Below, piece by piece: positions 36,958 through 47,147 of a DNA stretch of 64,000 bases. The position numbers and the translations under genes are program-made. This DNA is from Paenibacillus taichungensis (GTDB lineage Bacteria; Bacillota; Bacilli; Paenibacillales; Paenibacillaceae): contig NZ_JABMCC010000084.1 of assembly GCF_013359905.1 (NCBI RefSeq), forward strand, positions 22,318 through 86,317, given 5' to 3'. The notes below the pieces were generated by a model. It was not told the origin of the DNA, ran no database searches, and was given only the letters and a program-made list of their open reading frames with translations. The stretch's first letter is position 1; every line of letters begins with the position of its first letter.

Positions 36958-37711
36958 AAGAAATCACTTCCTTTGCGAGCTCTAAATAAACTTCAGCCCC
37001 ACGGGATCGAGGATCATACGTAATGATTGACTGCCCATGAGAAGGCGCCTCACTAAGCCGCACATTGCGCGGAATAATGGTCTGATACACCTTTTGTTGA
37101 AAATACTTCTTCACTTCTTCAATCACTTGAATGCCCAGATTCGTACGAGCATCAAACATCGTCAGCAATACTCCTTCAATCTGTAGGGACGTATTCAGAT
37201 GTTTCTGCACCAAACGCACCGTGTTAAGCAATTGGCTCAACCCTTCGAGCGCATAATACTCACACTGAATCGGAATGATCACCGAATCGGAAGCTGTCAA
37301 CGAGTTAATCGTTAACATGCCGAGGGAGGGTGGACAATCGATCAGTATGTAATCATAGTTTTTTTTCACCATGGCGAGTGATTTTTTCAGGCGGACTTCC
37401 CGTGATATCGTCGATACCAGTTCAATCTCGGCTCCGGCAAGCTGAATCGTTGCAGGTATGATATGAAGGCCTTCAATCTGAGTTTCCACAATCGCTTCTT
37501 GAGGGGGAACTTCATTAATGATGACATCATATATACAATTGGCCACATCTGCTTTGTTGATTCCGACTCCGCTGGTTGTATTCCCCTGGGGGTCAATATC
37601 GACAAGCAGCACCCTTTTCCCGAGCGAAGCCAGTCCTGCACCCAAGTTAACAGATGTCGTCGTTTTCCCCACACCGCCCTTTTGATTTGCTACGGCCATA
37701 ATCTTAGACAA
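36950..37711 (-). CDS. parA: Chromosome-partitioning ATPase ParA (Soj)
   Basis: 253 residues. The deviant Walker A motif KGGVGKTTTSVNLG is at the N-terminus, with the Walker B-like DIDPQGNTTSG and LIDCPPSLGML. Soj positions ParB-parS complexes and, in Bacillus, also regulates DnaA. It starts at TTG with GAGGTG at 6 nt and is the first gene of the parA-parB pair. Confidence 0.96.
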   Translation of the reverse strand: MSKIMAVANQKGGVGKTTTSVNLGAGLASLGKRVLLVDIDPQGNTTSGVGINKADVANCIYDVIINEVPPQEAIVETQIEGLHIIPATIQLAGAEIELVSTISREVRLKKSLAMVKKNYDYILIDCPPSLGMLTINSLTASDSVIIPIQCEYYALEGLSQLLNTVRLVQKHLNTSLQIEGVLLTMFDARTNLGIQVIEEVKKYFQQKVYQTIIPRNVRLSEAPSHGQSIITYDPRSRGAEVYLELAKEVISYE

Positions 37712-37864
37712 TTACTTCACCTCAAATAAAATAGGAGTCTTTTCTTGTAGGTTGTGAACTACAGTTAACAAAAAGCAGGTGGCTATCATCCACACAAACA
37801 TCAACTACCGTTTCTTCATGGTGCTATTCTACGCTGTTCATGCCACTCTCAACTTTATAGACAG

Positions 37865-37887
37865 AAAAAGCGGCCCATTGCCGCCTT
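37865..37887 (-). terminator. Terminator of noc
   Basis: AAGGCGG and CCGCTT arms around a short loop are followed on the minus strand by TTTTTC. It lies about 10 nt after the noc stop. Confidence 0.65.
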
Positions 37888-37896
37888 AAGCTTCAA

Positions 37897-38715
37897 TTAT
37901 TTGCGTTTCGGGATATGGATAACGATCTCGTAATGGTCCTCATGGTCCGCTTCCTTGGTTTTGATGTCTAGACCGGAGCCCGATACCATATCAATGGATT
38001 GACGAATCGTATTAAGTGCAAGTCTAACGTCCTTCGTGAAGGAGATACGTTTGGATTTTTTGATCTTCGAGGATTCCTTGTAAAAGGCAACTCGTGCTTC
38101 CGTTTGTTTGACATTCAACTCTTTATCAATAATTTCGCCGAGCAATTTCATTTGCAACTCTTCCGTATCCAATGATAGCAAAGCTCTGGCATGACGCTCC
38201 GAAATCTTACGTTCCATCAGTGCTGTCTTAATGCCCTCCGGAAGCTGTAACAACCGGATTTTGTTGGCGATCGTCGACTGGCTTTTGCCTAATCGCTGCG
38301 CAAGACTTTCCTGTGTAAGTTGGTGCAGGTCAATCAATTTCTGATAAGCAACAGCCTCTTCAATTGAAGTGAGTCCCTCACGCTGCAGGTTTTCGATCAA
38401 TGCGATGGACGCTGCCTGAGAGTCGTTGAATTCACGCACAATGGCCGGAATATGATCCAAGCCCAGTTTTCGAACTGCACGCCAGCGACGTTCCCCGGCG
38501 ATAATCTCATATGATCCATTTCGTACGCGGACGACAATCGGCTGAATAACTCCATGTGTCTTGATCGTCTGCAACAACTCATCAATTTTATCATCATCAA
38601 AAATAGTACGGGGTTGATATGGGCTGCTCACAATTTCATTGACCGGAATTTGTTTAATCTCATCTCCGTTATTGCGCTCCGCCAAACCAAACAACTTCGA
38701 AAATTGTTCTTTCAT
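37897..38715 (-). CDS. noc: Nucleoid occlusion protein Noc
   Basis: 272-residue ParB paralogue. It starts [11 protein letters not shown], an amphipathic N-terminal helix with which Noc binds the membrane, followed by [19 protein letters not shown] and a helix-turn-helix ([23 protein letters not shown]). It stops the division septum forming over the chromosome. The ATG at 38715 is preferred because it preserves the membrane-binding helix. Adjacent to rsmG as in Bacillus. Confidence 0.95.
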   Translation of the reverse strand: MKEQFSKLFGLAERNNGDEIKQIPVNEIVSSPYQPRTIFDDDKIDELLQTIKTHGVIQPIVVRVRNGSYEIIAGERRWRAVRKLGLDHIPAIVREFNDSQAASIALIENLQREGLTSIEEAVAYQKLIDLHQLTQESLAQRLGKSQSTIANKIRLLQLPEGIKTALMERKISERHARALLSLDTEELQMKLLGEIIDKELNVKQTEARVAFYKESSKIKKSKRISFTKDVRLALNTIRQSIDMVSGSGLDIKTKEADHEDHYEIVIHIPKRK

Positions 38716-39364
38716 TCCGTATATTACCACCTAGTTTCGTAATAGCTCCCGCAGAATTGCAGGTGCTTCTTATTCAATATGCGACCCTTCCAAATGCTGT
38801 CGTTCTTCGAATAAGTTTTGCCTTCCATGACGCTTTCTGTAACCTATACAATAATGCTCAAAAATCTATCTATACATATAATCTATGATCTCTGTAATCC
38901 AGGACCGGATACTTCTATTCTATCATCTTTTCTTCCATAATCCTATGTTTACCTATTCTTTAAACTCTTCTAATTTTCCTGCTTTTTCTTCATGAACATT
39001 AGCTATATGACCTGTTTGTACCCATTAAGATATGGAAGATCTCTGTAAACAGGACCTGCTCCTAGTAGCTACGCTGTGCGCTCGTTTAATACCATGAAAA
39101 AATGAATTTTCATAAGATAGCCTCAGTGGCAGAATAAACTCTTTCATACTTGTCTTTCTATTCTATAGCTACTACTATTGCCGATGATCTTTCTCTATCC
39201 ATAGGTCAATGACCTTCATTCAAGAATAGCTGTAACAAGAAAAGGATTTTCCATCAAAAAAACTTCTACGCTAAATGAATTAAATTTCCGATTCTGTTTT
39301 CTCTACTCTTATGTACTCGTAATGTGGATACTATCTATATCTTGATAAAAAATCAAAAAAACAA
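38716..39364. other. Pyrimidine-rich gap between noc and rsmG
   Basis: About 650 nt without a credible gene or RNA signature on either strand; the noc promoter is presumably near 38.75-38.85 kb on the minus strand but no strong pair was chosen. A CTACTACTATTG run near 39170 resembles DnaA-trio repeats but has no adjoining good DnaA box. Confidence 0.4.
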
Positions 39365-39396
39365 AAAGAGGATGTTTCACGTGAAACATCCTCTTT
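39365..39396. terminator. rsmG terminator containing a parS site
   Basis: A 32-bp perfect palindrome whose central 16 bp (39373-39388) are TGTTTCACGTGAAACA, a perfect parS sequence. The arms extend it by AAAGAGGA and TCCTCTTT. On the minus strand it is followed by a long T run, so it should end rsmG transcription (stop 81 nt upstream). Both roles appear combined in one element. Confidence 0.85.
39373..39388. other. parS site upstream of noc
   Basis: TGTTTCACGTGAAACA, fully symmetric and matching every fixed parS position. ParB should bind here about 14 kb from the likely unwinding site. Confidence 0.9.
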
Positions 39397-39476
39397 ACTC
39401 TTATTCAAAGTTCTTCATTAAATAAACGAAGAATGATCCTCTTACCATTTTAATATATACGATGTTACGCCAAAAA

Positions 39477-40199
39477 CTATACCAAAGGTGTTTTTAATGG
39501 TGTTCCTGGTTTACGTGGATATTTAAAAGGTGTCTTATCAAACTTCTGAATCAGAATGATATGACGTGCCGACTCTTCAACAGGTAGCTGGAACGGATGA
39601 ACTGCTTTTACCCGTCCTTTCAGCTGGTTAAAGCTGAATTCAGCCTCCTTCATTTCTTCGCGCGGGTCTCCGCCCTTCATTGCAGCGAATAATCCACTTT
39701 TGCGAACAAAAGGCAGACAGAATTCATTAAGCACCGCTAGCTTAGCAACTGCACGCGCAGTAACAAGGTCGTAGCTGTCACGATATCCTTCTTTGCGTCC
39801 AAGTTCCTCGGCACGACCATGAATCAATTCTACATCGGTCAAGCCGAGCGTATCTACAACATGCTGCAAAAAGCCAATACGTTTATTTAGAGAGTCAATG
39901 ATCGTCAGCTTGATATGTGGAAAACAAATTTTAAGTGGTAGTCCTGGGAACCCAGCCCCTGAACCAATGTCTGCAAGTTTGTTTACCTTCGACATATCTG
40001 TATAAAATGCCAGCGATACCGAATCATAGAAATGCTTTGTATATACTTGTTCACGTTCGGTAATCCCGGTTAGATTCATCTTTTCATTCCAAGCTACCAG
40101 CTCCTGAAAATATAACTCAAATTGCTCCAACTGGCGTTCATCCAGCTCCAGTCCATGTTTCTTCAGGCGCCGTTGTAGCTGCTGTTGAATATCGTCCAT
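39477..40199 (-). CDS. rsmG: 16S rRNA (guanine-N7)-methyltransferase RsmG
   Basis: 240 residues. The SAM-binding motif LADIGSGAGFPGLPLKI and the later VTARAVAKLAVL segment are typical. Methylates G527 of 16S rRNA; loss gives low-level streptomycin resistance. Its ATG shares a base with the mnmG stop. The end of the gene carries a short Lys/Pro-rich tail. Confidence 0.96.
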   Translation of the reverse strand: MDDIQQQLQRRLKKHGLELDERQLEQFELYFQELVAWNEKMNLTGITEREQVYTKHFYDSVSLAFYTDMSKVNKLADIGSGAGFPGLPLKICFPHIKLTIIDSLNKRIGFLQHVVDTLGLTDVELIHGRAEELGRKEGYRDSYDLVTARAVAKLAVLNEFCLPFVRKSGLFAAMKGGDPREEMKEAEFSFNQLKGRVKAVHPFQLPVEESARHIILIQKFDKTPFKYPRKPGTPLKTPLV

Positions 40200-42088
40200 T
40201 ATTGTCCCCTTGCTGCGGTTACACGGTTATAATGCTCCAGGTAAACCAGCAGAATGGAGATATCCGCAGGAGTAACCCCAGCTATACGGGACGCCTGTCC
40301 TATCGAGATTGGACGAATCGTAGCGAGCTTCTGCTTTGCTTCCATAGCAAGACCATGAATTTCATCATATATAATCGTGTCCGGAATTTTCTTTTTCTCC
40401 ATTTTTTGCAAACGTTCCACGTGGATCAATTGTTTCTCAATATAACCCGCATATTTGATTTGAATTTCCACTTGCTCTTTCATATCAGCGGTCAGTTCCA
40501 CCTCGGAAGGTGAGATCTGCTCAATCCAGTCATACCCGATCTCTGGGCGGCGCATCAATGTCAGAAGTGTGCTGCCATCTTGAATCGGTGTAGAACCAAT
40601 CTCTTCCAGCTTCGGATTCACTTCGACAGGGCGAACTTTAGCTGCCTTCAGACGATTCACTTCCTGTTCTACTTTTGCCTTTTTGTCCAGGAATTTAGCA
40701 TAACGCTCATCAGGAATCAAACCAATATCATGACCAATTTCCGTCAAACGCATATCGGCATTATCATGACGAAGCAACAAACGATATTCTGCACGAGAAG
40801 TCAGCAGACGATAAGGTTCATTCGTACCTTTGGTTACGAGATCATCGATCAGCACACCAATGTACCCTTGGGAGCGATCGAGTACGACAGGCTCTTTATC
40901 CTGTACTTTACGTGCAGCGTTGATACCGGCCATTACGCCTTGCCCTGCCGCTTCTTCGTACCCGGAGGTTCCATTAATCTGCCCTGCTGTGAACAGACCT
41001 GGCAGACGTTTCGTTTCCAGTGAAGGCCACAACTGTGTAGGCACCATTGCATCATATTCAATAGCGTAGCCATTACGCATCATTTCTACTTTTTCCATAC
41101 CCGGGATGGAACGAAGGACCGCCAATTGAACATCCTCTGGCAGACTTGTAGACAGACCTTGTACATAGTATTCCGATGTGTTTTTGCCTTCTGGCTCCAG
41201 GAAAATCTGATGCTTCGGCTTATCGCTGAAACGCACAATTTTATCCTCGATCGATGGGCAATAACGCGGTCCGGTACCTTCAATAACTCCTGAGAACATT
41301 GGAGCACGGTGGAGGTTATCATTAATAATCTGGTGTGTCTCCACAGACGTATACGTCAACCAGCAAGGCAGCTGCTCATTATCGGAAGATTCCGTTTCAT
41401 AAGAAAAGAACTTCGGCTTGTCATCACCTGGCTGAATTTCCGTTTTGCTAAAATCAATCGTATCCTTATGCACGCGCGGTGGTGTACCTGTTTTAAAACG
41501 GACCAGGTCGAAACCAAGCTCACGCAGATGTTCGGATAACTTAAGGGAAGGCTGTTGATTATTTGGACCACTCTCGTACATCAACTCACCCATAATTACT
41601 TTACCGCGCAGATACGTACCTGTTGTCAAAACAACGGCTTTGGCCCGATACTCGGTACCCGTCTGAGTAACCACACCTACGCACTGTCCGTCTTCAACGA
41701 TCAGCCGATCAACCATGCCCTGACGCATCGTCAGATTGCGTTCATTCTCCATCGTTTCTTTCATCGTATGCTGGTAAGAAAATTTATCCGCCTGAGCACG
41801 AAGCGCATGCACAGCAGGTCCTTTACCTGTGTTAAGCATTCGCATCTGAATAAAAGTCTTATCGATGTTCCGTCCCATTTCTCCACCAAGTGCATCAATC
41901 TCACGTACGACATGTCCTTTTGCCGGTCCCCCAATAGATGGGTTACAAGGCATGAAGGCCACCATATCCAGATTGATGGTAATCATCAGTGTTTTCGAAC
42001 CCATACGGGCTGCAGCCAATGCCGATTCCACACCAGCATGTCCTGCACCAACGACGATTACATCATAACTTCCGCCATCAAAAGCCAT
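40199..42088 (-). CDS. mnmG: tRNA uridine-5-carboxymethylaminomethyl modification enzyme MnmG
   Basis: 629-residue FAD enzyme. The Rossmann motif [15 protein letters not shown] is at the N-terminus, [12 protein letters not shown] follows, and the C-terminal helical domain ends [15 protein letters not shown]. Together with MnmE it builds the cmnm5 group on wobble uridines. GGAGGT lies upstream of the ATG. Operon mnmG-rsmG. Confidence 0.97.
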   Translation of the reverse strand: MAFDGGSYDVIVVGAGHAGVESALAAARMGSKTLMITINLDMVAFMPCNPSIGGPAKGHVVREIDALGGEMGRNIDKTFIQMRMLNTGKGPAVHALRAQADKFSYQHTMKETMENERNLTMRQGMVDRLIVEDGQCVGVVTQTGTEYRAKAVVLTTGTYLRGKVIMGELMYESGPNNQQPSLKLSEHLRELGFDLVRFKTGTPPRVHKDTIDFSKTEIQPGDDKPKFFSYETESSDNEQLPCWLTYTSVETHQIINDNLHRAPMFSGVIEGTGPRYCPSIEDKIVRFSDKPKHQIFLEPEGKNTSEYYVQGLSTSLPEDVQLAVLRSIPGMEKVEMMRNGYAIEYDAMVPTQLWPSLETKRLPGLFTAGQINGTSGYEEAAGQGVMAGINAARKVQDKEPVVLDRSQGYIGVLIDDLVTKGTNEPYRLLTSRAEYRLLLRHDNADMRLTEIGHDIGLIPDERYAKFLDKKAKVEQEVNRLKAAKVRPVEVNPKLEEIGSTPIQDGSTLLTLMRRPEIGYDWIEQISPSEVELTADMKEQVEIQIKYAGYIEKQLIHVERLQKMEKKKIPDTIIYDEIHGLAMEAKQKLATIRPISIGQASRIAGVTPADISILLVYLEHYNRVTAARGQ

Positions 42089-42309
42089 TCCAGTTTACCT
42101 CCTTTTTGCCGCCGCACGCCTAAATTCATGCAAACGATCTATTTTCTGTAAAAACTACGAAACGCGATTCACACTAAATGGAATGCATTTCGATCTATAT
42201 TAAGCCATCAAGTCTATAGATACTTCAGACATATTCGCGGATTCTTTGACCACCCACAGATGGACTTTATTATCATACTACTTTTCAGAGCCGGTATGTT
42301 TGTCAGGTG

Positions 42310-43686
42310 TTATTTTCCGAGGCAGAATTGAGAGAAAATTTGATCAATCAACGCATCGTGCGCTGTATCGCCCACGATCTCACCCAGCTGCTCCCATGCC
42401 AGACGAACATCGATCTGGATCATATCAATGGGAATCAACTGCTCTGCCGCTTCATAGGCATCAATGAGCGACTGTTTCGCTTTTTTGAGCAAAGCAATAT
42501 GACGCACATTGCTGACATACGTCAGGTCGGCCGACTCCAGCTTGCCGCTGAAGAACAACGTCGAGATGGCATCTTCCAATCGGTCCACGCCCAGATCATC
42601 TTTCACCGACATCGGAACAAGCCGTTCCTCAGGGATGTAACGAAGCAGCACTTCGCGGTCCGCCTGCGGCGCTAAGTCCATTTTATTCATAATAATTATG
42701 GATTGTCTACCGCGGATTTGTTCCAATAATTCAATCTCGTCCTCATGCAGCGGCTCCGCAGCATTGATAACCATCAATAACAGATCCGCCTCATTCACAG
42801 CAGAGCGAGAACGCTCCACCCCGATTCTTTCCACGACATCCATCGTTTCCCGAATACCTGCCGTATCGAGCAGTTTGAGCGGTATGTTGTTAATCGTAAC
42901 AAACTCCTCAATGACGTCACGCGTTGTACCCGGAATGTCCGTTACAATTGCCCGATTGTCCTGGGCCAACGTATTGAGTAATGAAGATTTCCCTACGTTT
43001 GGCCGGCCTACGATCGCAGTTGTGATCCCTTCACGCAGTATCTTTCCTTGCTCTGCTGTTACCAGCAATTTATCGATTTCAGTCATCACCTGACTGGATT
43101 TTTCTTTAATAAATTCAGAGGTTAGTGACTCTACGTCATGCTCAGGATAATCGATATTTACTTCGATGTGAGCAAGAGTCTCCACCAATGTGTATCTGAG
43201 ATCACGCAGCTTGGACGACAATTTGCCCTCCACTTGCTTGAGTGCAACGGAGAACGCCCGATCAGATTTGGAACGAATGAGATCCATGACCCCTTCCGCC
43301 TGGGACAGATCAATCCGTCCATTGAGAAAGGCACGCTTTGTGAACTCGCCGGGTTCAGCGAGGCGAATATCGAGCTGCAACAACAGATCCATTACGCGCT
43401 TAACCGACACCACTCCGCCATGGGCGCTAATCTCCACGACATCCTCTGTTGTGAAGGATCGTGGCGCCCGCATCACTGTAACCAATACTTCCTCAATTTT
43501 CTCGCCAGTCCCCGGATCTACAATATGACCGTAATGAACCGTGTGGGATGCTGCCTGTGTTAGTGGGGTTTTGCTGCGAAAAATCTTCTCCGTCTCCGAC
43601 ACCGCATCCGGGCCGCTCACCCGGATTACAGCGATACCCGCTTCTCCGACCGCTGTTGATATCGCTGTAATCGTATCACTAATCAT
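42310..43686 (-). CDS. mnmE: tRNA modification GTPase MnmE
   Basis: 458 residues. N-terminal folate-binding domain, helical domain and an inserted G domain with [23 protein letters not shown] and NKMD. The C-terminal FCLGK holds the catalytic Cys. Works with MnmG on tRNA wobble uridines. The ATG has AAGGAGAG upstream. About 220 nt separate it from mnmG, so it may have its own transcript. Confidence 0.97.
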   Translation of the reverse strand: MISDTITAISTAVGEAGIAVIRVSGPDAVSETEKIFRSKTPLTQAASHTVHYGHIVDPGTGEKIEEVLVTVMRAPRSFTTEDVVEISAHGGVVSVKRVMDLLLQLDIRLAEPGEFTKRAFLNGRIDLSQAEGVMDLIRSKSDRAFSVALKQVEGKLSSKLRDLRYTLVETLAHIEVNIDYPEHDVESLTSEFIKEKSSQVMTEIDKLLVTAEQGKILREGITTAIVGRPNVGKSSLLNTLAQDNRAIVTDIPGTTRDVIEEFVTINNIPLKLLDTAGIRETMDVVERIGVERSRSAVNEADLLLMVINAAEPLHEDEIELLEQIRGRQSIIIMNKMDLAPQADREVLLRYIPEERLVPMSVKDDLGVDRLEDAISTLFFSGKLESADLTYVSNVRHIALLKKAKQSLIDAYEAAEQLIPIDMIQIDVRLAWEQLGEIVGDTAHDALIDQIFSQFCLGK

Positions 43687-43852
43687 CGTTATCTCTCCTT
43701 GCTCTATTTTAAAATTGCGCCCCTCGGGACGCTATATTAATTTCTATATATAGTTCAGTTGTTCGGTTACACAACGCTTCTTATCGATCATTCATATCTT
43801 GATATGGCTTTATTGAAGTCGCTCTATAGTTTTGGAAAAGTACTTCTGTACG

Positions 43853-43892
43853 AAAAAAGCAATGGCTTCTGCACCGGGCAGGAAGCCATTGC
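43853..43892 (-). terminator. Terminator of the rpmH-rnpA-yidC-jag unit
   Basis: GCAATGGCTTC and GAAGCCATTGC form a perfect 11-bp stem followed on the minus strand by TTTTTTCG, 16 nt after the jag stop. Confidence 0.9.
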
Positions 43893-43907
43893 GTCTTCAA
43901 TTTCGTG

Positions 43908-44609
43908 TTATTTCGTCGTAATGACCACGCGCCGATTAGGCTCCTCGCCCTTGCTGTATGTCTTAATCTGCGAGTGATTTTGCAATTTCGCATGAATGAC
44001 TTTGCGTTCGAGTGGCGGCATTGGCTCCAGCACAACTTCCTTGCCAGTGCGAATGGCCTGTCCAGCCAAACGTTCAGCCAGATCCTCCAGCGTCTTGCGT
44101 CGACGTTGACGGAAATTCTCTGCATCAAGTACGATGCGAACGAAGCTTTCCGAATAACGATTTGCTACAATGTTCGTTAAATATTGAAGGGCATCCAGCG
44201 TCTGTCCACGTCTACCAATAATCATGCCCAGGTCTTCACCGGCAATATTGAAGATATGTCCATCCCGCTGTTTTTTGATATGCACTTCAACATCCAGTCC
44301 CATACCTGCTGCCACTTCTTTTAAGAAAGCAGCCGCTTCCTCATAGGGATTTTTAGCAGCCACACCCTCAAGTGTTTCTTCAACCTGAGGTATATGTGCG
44401 GCCGGCTTGATCGGCTGTGACACAGGTTCAGGCACAGGCAGAAGTTTCACTTCCACTTTAGCGGCCTTAACCCCGATCAAACCCAGGAATCCTTTTGACG
44501 GCTGCTCTAACACTTGTATCTCGACCTTGTCCCGGCTCACGCCAAGCTCAGCCAATCCTTGGTTTACAGCATCTTCAACGGTTTTTCCTGACGCAATGAC
44601 TTTGGTCAT
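43908..44609 (-). CDS. jag: RNA-binding protein Jag (KhpB)
   Basis: 233 residues. N-terminal Jag domain (about 1-50, GKTVEDAVNQGLAELG), a Pro-rich linker, KH domain (about 100-165, IIGRRGQTLDALQYL) and R3H domain (about 170-233, HAKLQNHSQIKTYSKGEEPNR). Binds RNA and partners with KhpA; in Bacillus the gene is cotranscribed with spoIIIJ. Overlaps the yidC gene by 4 nt. Confidence 0.95.
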   Translation of the reverse strand: MTKVIASGKTVEDAVNQGLAELGVSRDKVEIQVLEQPSKGFLGLIGVKAAKVEVKLLPVPEPVSQPIKPAAHIPQVEETLEGVAAKNPYEEAAAFLKEVAAGMGLDVEVHIKKQRDGHIFNIAGEDLGMIIGRRGQTLDALQYLTNIVANRYSESFVRIVLDAENFRQRRRKTLEDLAERLAGQAIRTGKEVVLEPMPPLERKVIHAKLQNHSQIKTYSKGEEPNRRVVITTK

Positions 44610-45490
44610 TTCGATTTTTTGGCCCCTTTCGAACCTTTTCCAGAGACAGTTGCCTTGCCACCGTTTTTGCGTTTAGCTCCATTTCCATTTTTGGAAGAGC
44701 TGGTCTGCTTCACGTTGACCTCAGCCACGACTTTATCATTATTCCGGTAAAGGAAATAGTTTTGCACGATCGTGTAGATATTACTGTAGAACCAGTATAG
44801 TGGCAATGCAGCCGGGAACTGATACGACATAACGAAGATCAATATCGGGTACACCCACAGCATGAATTGCATCGGTCCGACTTGCTGTGCAGGATTCATA
44901 CGCATCATCATCCACGTTTGGACAAATGTTGTGATGGCTGCCAGCACTGGCAAAATAAACAGGTGATCGGGTGATCCGAGTTGTAGCCACAAGAAATCAT
45001 GTGTTCTCAGACTGGAGTTTCCGTAAATTGAGTTATAAAGTGCGATGTAAATCGGCATCTGAATGATAAGTGGCAGACAACCGGCCATCGGATTAACTTT
45101 GTTCTCCTGAAACAACTTCATTGTTTCTTGCTGAACTTTCTCAGGTGTATCTTTATACTTGGCTTGAATTTCTTTCAATTGCGGCTGAATAGCTTGCATC
45201 GCCTTGGAACTGCGAACCTGCTTCATTGTCAGCGGCAAGATTAACGTCCGTACAATTAACACCATCACAAGGACGGCCAGTCCATATTCACCGTTAAACC
45301 AGTTGGCAAATGTATCGAGCGCCAGTGAGAACCAATAAATAACATTGGCTTGCCAAAAAGAATCACTATTCTTCAGATCTTCCGTAGTAACCCCCGAACC
45401 TTGCGGAGTACACCCGGCTAGTACAGTGACCATTGCAATGACTGCAATGAGGAGAATCCACTTCCCCTTTGATGTCTTCAATCGCGACAC
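44606..45490 (-). CDS. yidC: Membrane protein insertase YidC (SpoIIIJ/OxaA1)
   Basis: 294 residues with a lipoprotein signal (lipobox LAGC, about residue 26), a periplasmic-like loop and five membrane helices. A Lys/Gly-rich tail is typical of Gram-positive YidC. Inserts proteins into the membrane; the SpoIIIJ type is also needed for sporulation. It starts at GTG with AGAGGGG at 7 nt. Confidence 0.95.
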   Translation of the reverse strand: MSRLKTSKGKWILLIAVIAMVTVLAGCTPQGSGVTTEDLKNSDSFWQANVIYWFSLALDTFANWFNGEYGLAVLVMVLIVRTLILPLTMKQVRSSKAMQAIQPQLKEIQAKYKDTPEKVQQETMKLFQENKVNPMAGCLPLIIQMPIYIALYNSIYGNSSLRTHDFLWLQLGSPDHLFILPVLAAITTFVQTWMMMRMNPAQQVGPMQFMLWVYPILIFVMSYQFPAALPLYWFYSNIYTIVQNYFLYRNNDKVVAEVNVKQTSSSKNGNGAKRKNGGKATVSGKGSKGAKKSK

Positions 45491-45564
45491 TTCATAACCC
45501 CTCTCTTAACCATTCCATTCCACCGTAAATCATACCATAATTAGGAGGACAAATAAACCGAAGC

Positions 45565-45915
45565 TTACCGCTTGCCCGACTTCAAAAGAGAGCCCTTGCG
45601 CAACGCGTGCAGCAGGCTTTTTTCCATATCCTTATAGGACATGTCCAAAGCACCTTTTCTGACGATAAAGATCAGATCCATCTGCGTGACAATCTCATTC
45701 TCATGATGACGTACAATTTCCTTAATCATGCGTCTCATCCGGTTGCGTACGACAGCGTTTCCGATTTTCTTGCTGCAGGATACACCCACTCGGAATTGTT
45801 CTGTATCTTTACGACGACAGCCATACACCACAAACTGATGATTGGCAAACGATTTCCCATACCGGTATACGCGGCTAAAGTCCGCCCGGTTTCGTAAACG
45901 CAGTCTTTTATACAC
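45565..45915 (-). CDS. rnpA: Ribonuclease P protein component
   Basis: 116 residues. The basic RNR motif (AVVRNRMRRMIKEIVR) and the N-terminal RLRNRADFSRVYRYGKS are typical. With the RNase P RNA it matures tRNA 5' ends. GTG start with AGGAGA at 6-7 nt. Follows rpmH on the minus strand. Confidence 0.96.
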   Translation of the reverse strand: MYKRLRLRNRADFSRVYRYGKSFANHQFVVYGCRRKDTEQFRVGVSCSKKIGNAVVRNRMRRMIKEIVRHHENEIVTQMDLIFIVRKGALDMSYKDMEKSLLHALRKGSLLKSGKR

Positions 45916-46195
45916 GGCGCTTCTCCTTGCTGTTTTCCACCAACATTATTGACGAAGACCTCATTACTGATTTAGTATAGGCTTTCTTGAATAACGATAA
46001 ACCGTCTTGGCGGCAACTTCATTTGGGACGATTGTTGATCAGTCATTTCAACTGAGCAAACATTCATCCTTATATAAGGAACGTTTTCGAAAAAACGGAC
46101 ATCTCATTCATTGAACATAAATGTGTAGTTATGCTTTTGCGCAGCCAATTCAGACCTGACCTTTACTAGCATCCAGTCTGAAATGACCTATTTAA

Positions 46196-46222
46196 GAAAA
46201 AAAAGACCACCTCGGTGGTCTT
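46196..46222 (-). terminator. Hairpin after rpmH
   Basis: AAGACCACC and GGTGGTCTT form a strong stem followed on the minus strand by eight T residues. It lies 10 nt past the rpmH stop and would separate rpmH from rnpA, at least in part. Confidence 0.85.
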
Positions 46223-46231
46223 CACATGCAT

Positions 46232-46366
46232 TTAAGCACTCAGGACTTTACGGCCTTTAAGGCGACGTGCAGCCAGAACTTTACGTCCGTTGCTCGTGCT
46301 CATTCTTTTCCGGAAACCATGAACTTTTTTACGTTTGCTAACGTTCGGTTTGAATGTAGGTCTCAA
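46232..46366 (-). CDS. rpmH: 50S ribosomal protein L34
   Basis: 44 residues ([20 protein letters not shown] and so on), the usual length. It starts at a TTG with GGAGGTG at 7 nt; the longer frame to 46441 is not the true start because the L34 sequence begins at this codon. Its promoter and an upstream group of DnaA boxes follow to the right. Confidence 0.95.
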   Translation of the reverse strand: MRPTFKPNVSKRKKVHGFRKRMSTSNGRKVLAARRLKGRKVLSA

Positions 46367-46439
46367 TGTATTGCACCTCCTCACAAGGAAATACTTATGT
46401 GATGAATCACTTTCATCTTCACAGAAAACACCTTTATAC

Positions 46440-46468
46440 ATTTAACCACGAACACCTGGAAAAGTCAA
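46440..46468 (-). promoter_or_regulatory. rpmH promoter
   Basis: On the minus strand TTGACT (46463-46468), 17-nt spacer, TTAAAT (46440-46445), about 75 nt upstream of the TTG start. Confidence 0.55.
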
Positions 46469-46584
46469 CTGCGAGCCACGTACCTCCCTTCTCCTTTTAA
46501 TGCCTATTCCACCCTACCGAAACGGCCATGGATGCGTTCTCCTGTTTATTACCTTCATAAAGCATCATTTAGAGGCTCCAAAAG

Positions 46585-46698
46585 TTATCCCCAAGTCCCG
46601 GTTCATTCACTAAAAATCAAGTTTTACGGTTATCCACACCCCTGAATCCCCTTAATCTTATCTTTCATCACCTCTTCAAGTTATTCACATGTGGATAA
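46585..46698. other. DnaA-box group I (upstream of rpmH)
   Basis: Four sites: TTATCCCCA (46585-46593), TTATCCACA (46630-46638), TTATTCACA (46681-46689), and TTATCCACA on the minus strand (46690-46698). The last two form a head-to-head pair. In the usual rpmH-dnaA layout such boxes lie next to dnaA; here the gnt operon intervenes. Confidence 0.85.
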
Positions 46699-47097
46699 CG
46701 ATTATTTAACGTTGATTTACTGTTTCATTGGCCCATGTTTCGGTTAATATTCCTACGTTTCTGAAAACTATAGTGATGTAGCGATCCAATAGATGAGCAA
46801 ATATTTTGGATTTTGAATTGATATACTTTAAATTTAATGTATCCGCTTTATTCTTATGGTTTACAAGTTTTCGAGAAAGGTGTAGGATAAAAAAATCACA
46901 TCTTGTATACAAGTATACTTATGGGAAGTGCAGTATAGATCCTGACACATTTAAAGGAAGATAATTATTCCTCCAGCTCTTTGATAAATCCATTTGAAGC
47001 AGTATAACGTTCCTAAATTCAGCAGGCGCACAGAGCATAGAACCACTTATTCTCATCATAAGGATTGATGTAAATCGCTCAATCTGCAAAATAGTTG
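46699..47097. other. Gap between DnaA boxes and gntR
   Basis: About 400 nt without a credible gene. It contains a GntR-type operator (46902-46918). Minus-strand frames here are short and lack ribosome sites. Confidence 0.4.
46902..46918. promoter_or_regulatory. GntR-type operator 1
   Basis: CTTGTATACAAGTATAC. It matches 15 of 18 positions of the B. subtilis GntR operator ATACTTGTATACAAGTAT (recalled from literature) and shares its core with a second copy near gntP. It lies about 230 nt upstream of the gntR start, further than usual. Confidence 0.75.
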
Positions 47098-47106
47098 TGC
47101 TATGAT
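47098..47106 (+). promoter_or_regulatory. Extended -10 of gntR
   Basis: TG-C-TATGAT, an extended -10 element, 42 nt upstream of gntR. No good -35 was seen. Confidence 0.45.
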
Positions 47107-47147
47107 CAGTATTGAACTGATTACTTATAATAGGAGCGTTAGCCACT

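Noticed and set aside
40413..40428. parS-like sequence in mnmG
   Set aside because: Three mismatches outside the central CACGTG.
46706..47146. Two short minus-strand frames near gntR
   Set aside because: No ribosome site; AT-rich sequence with operator elements.
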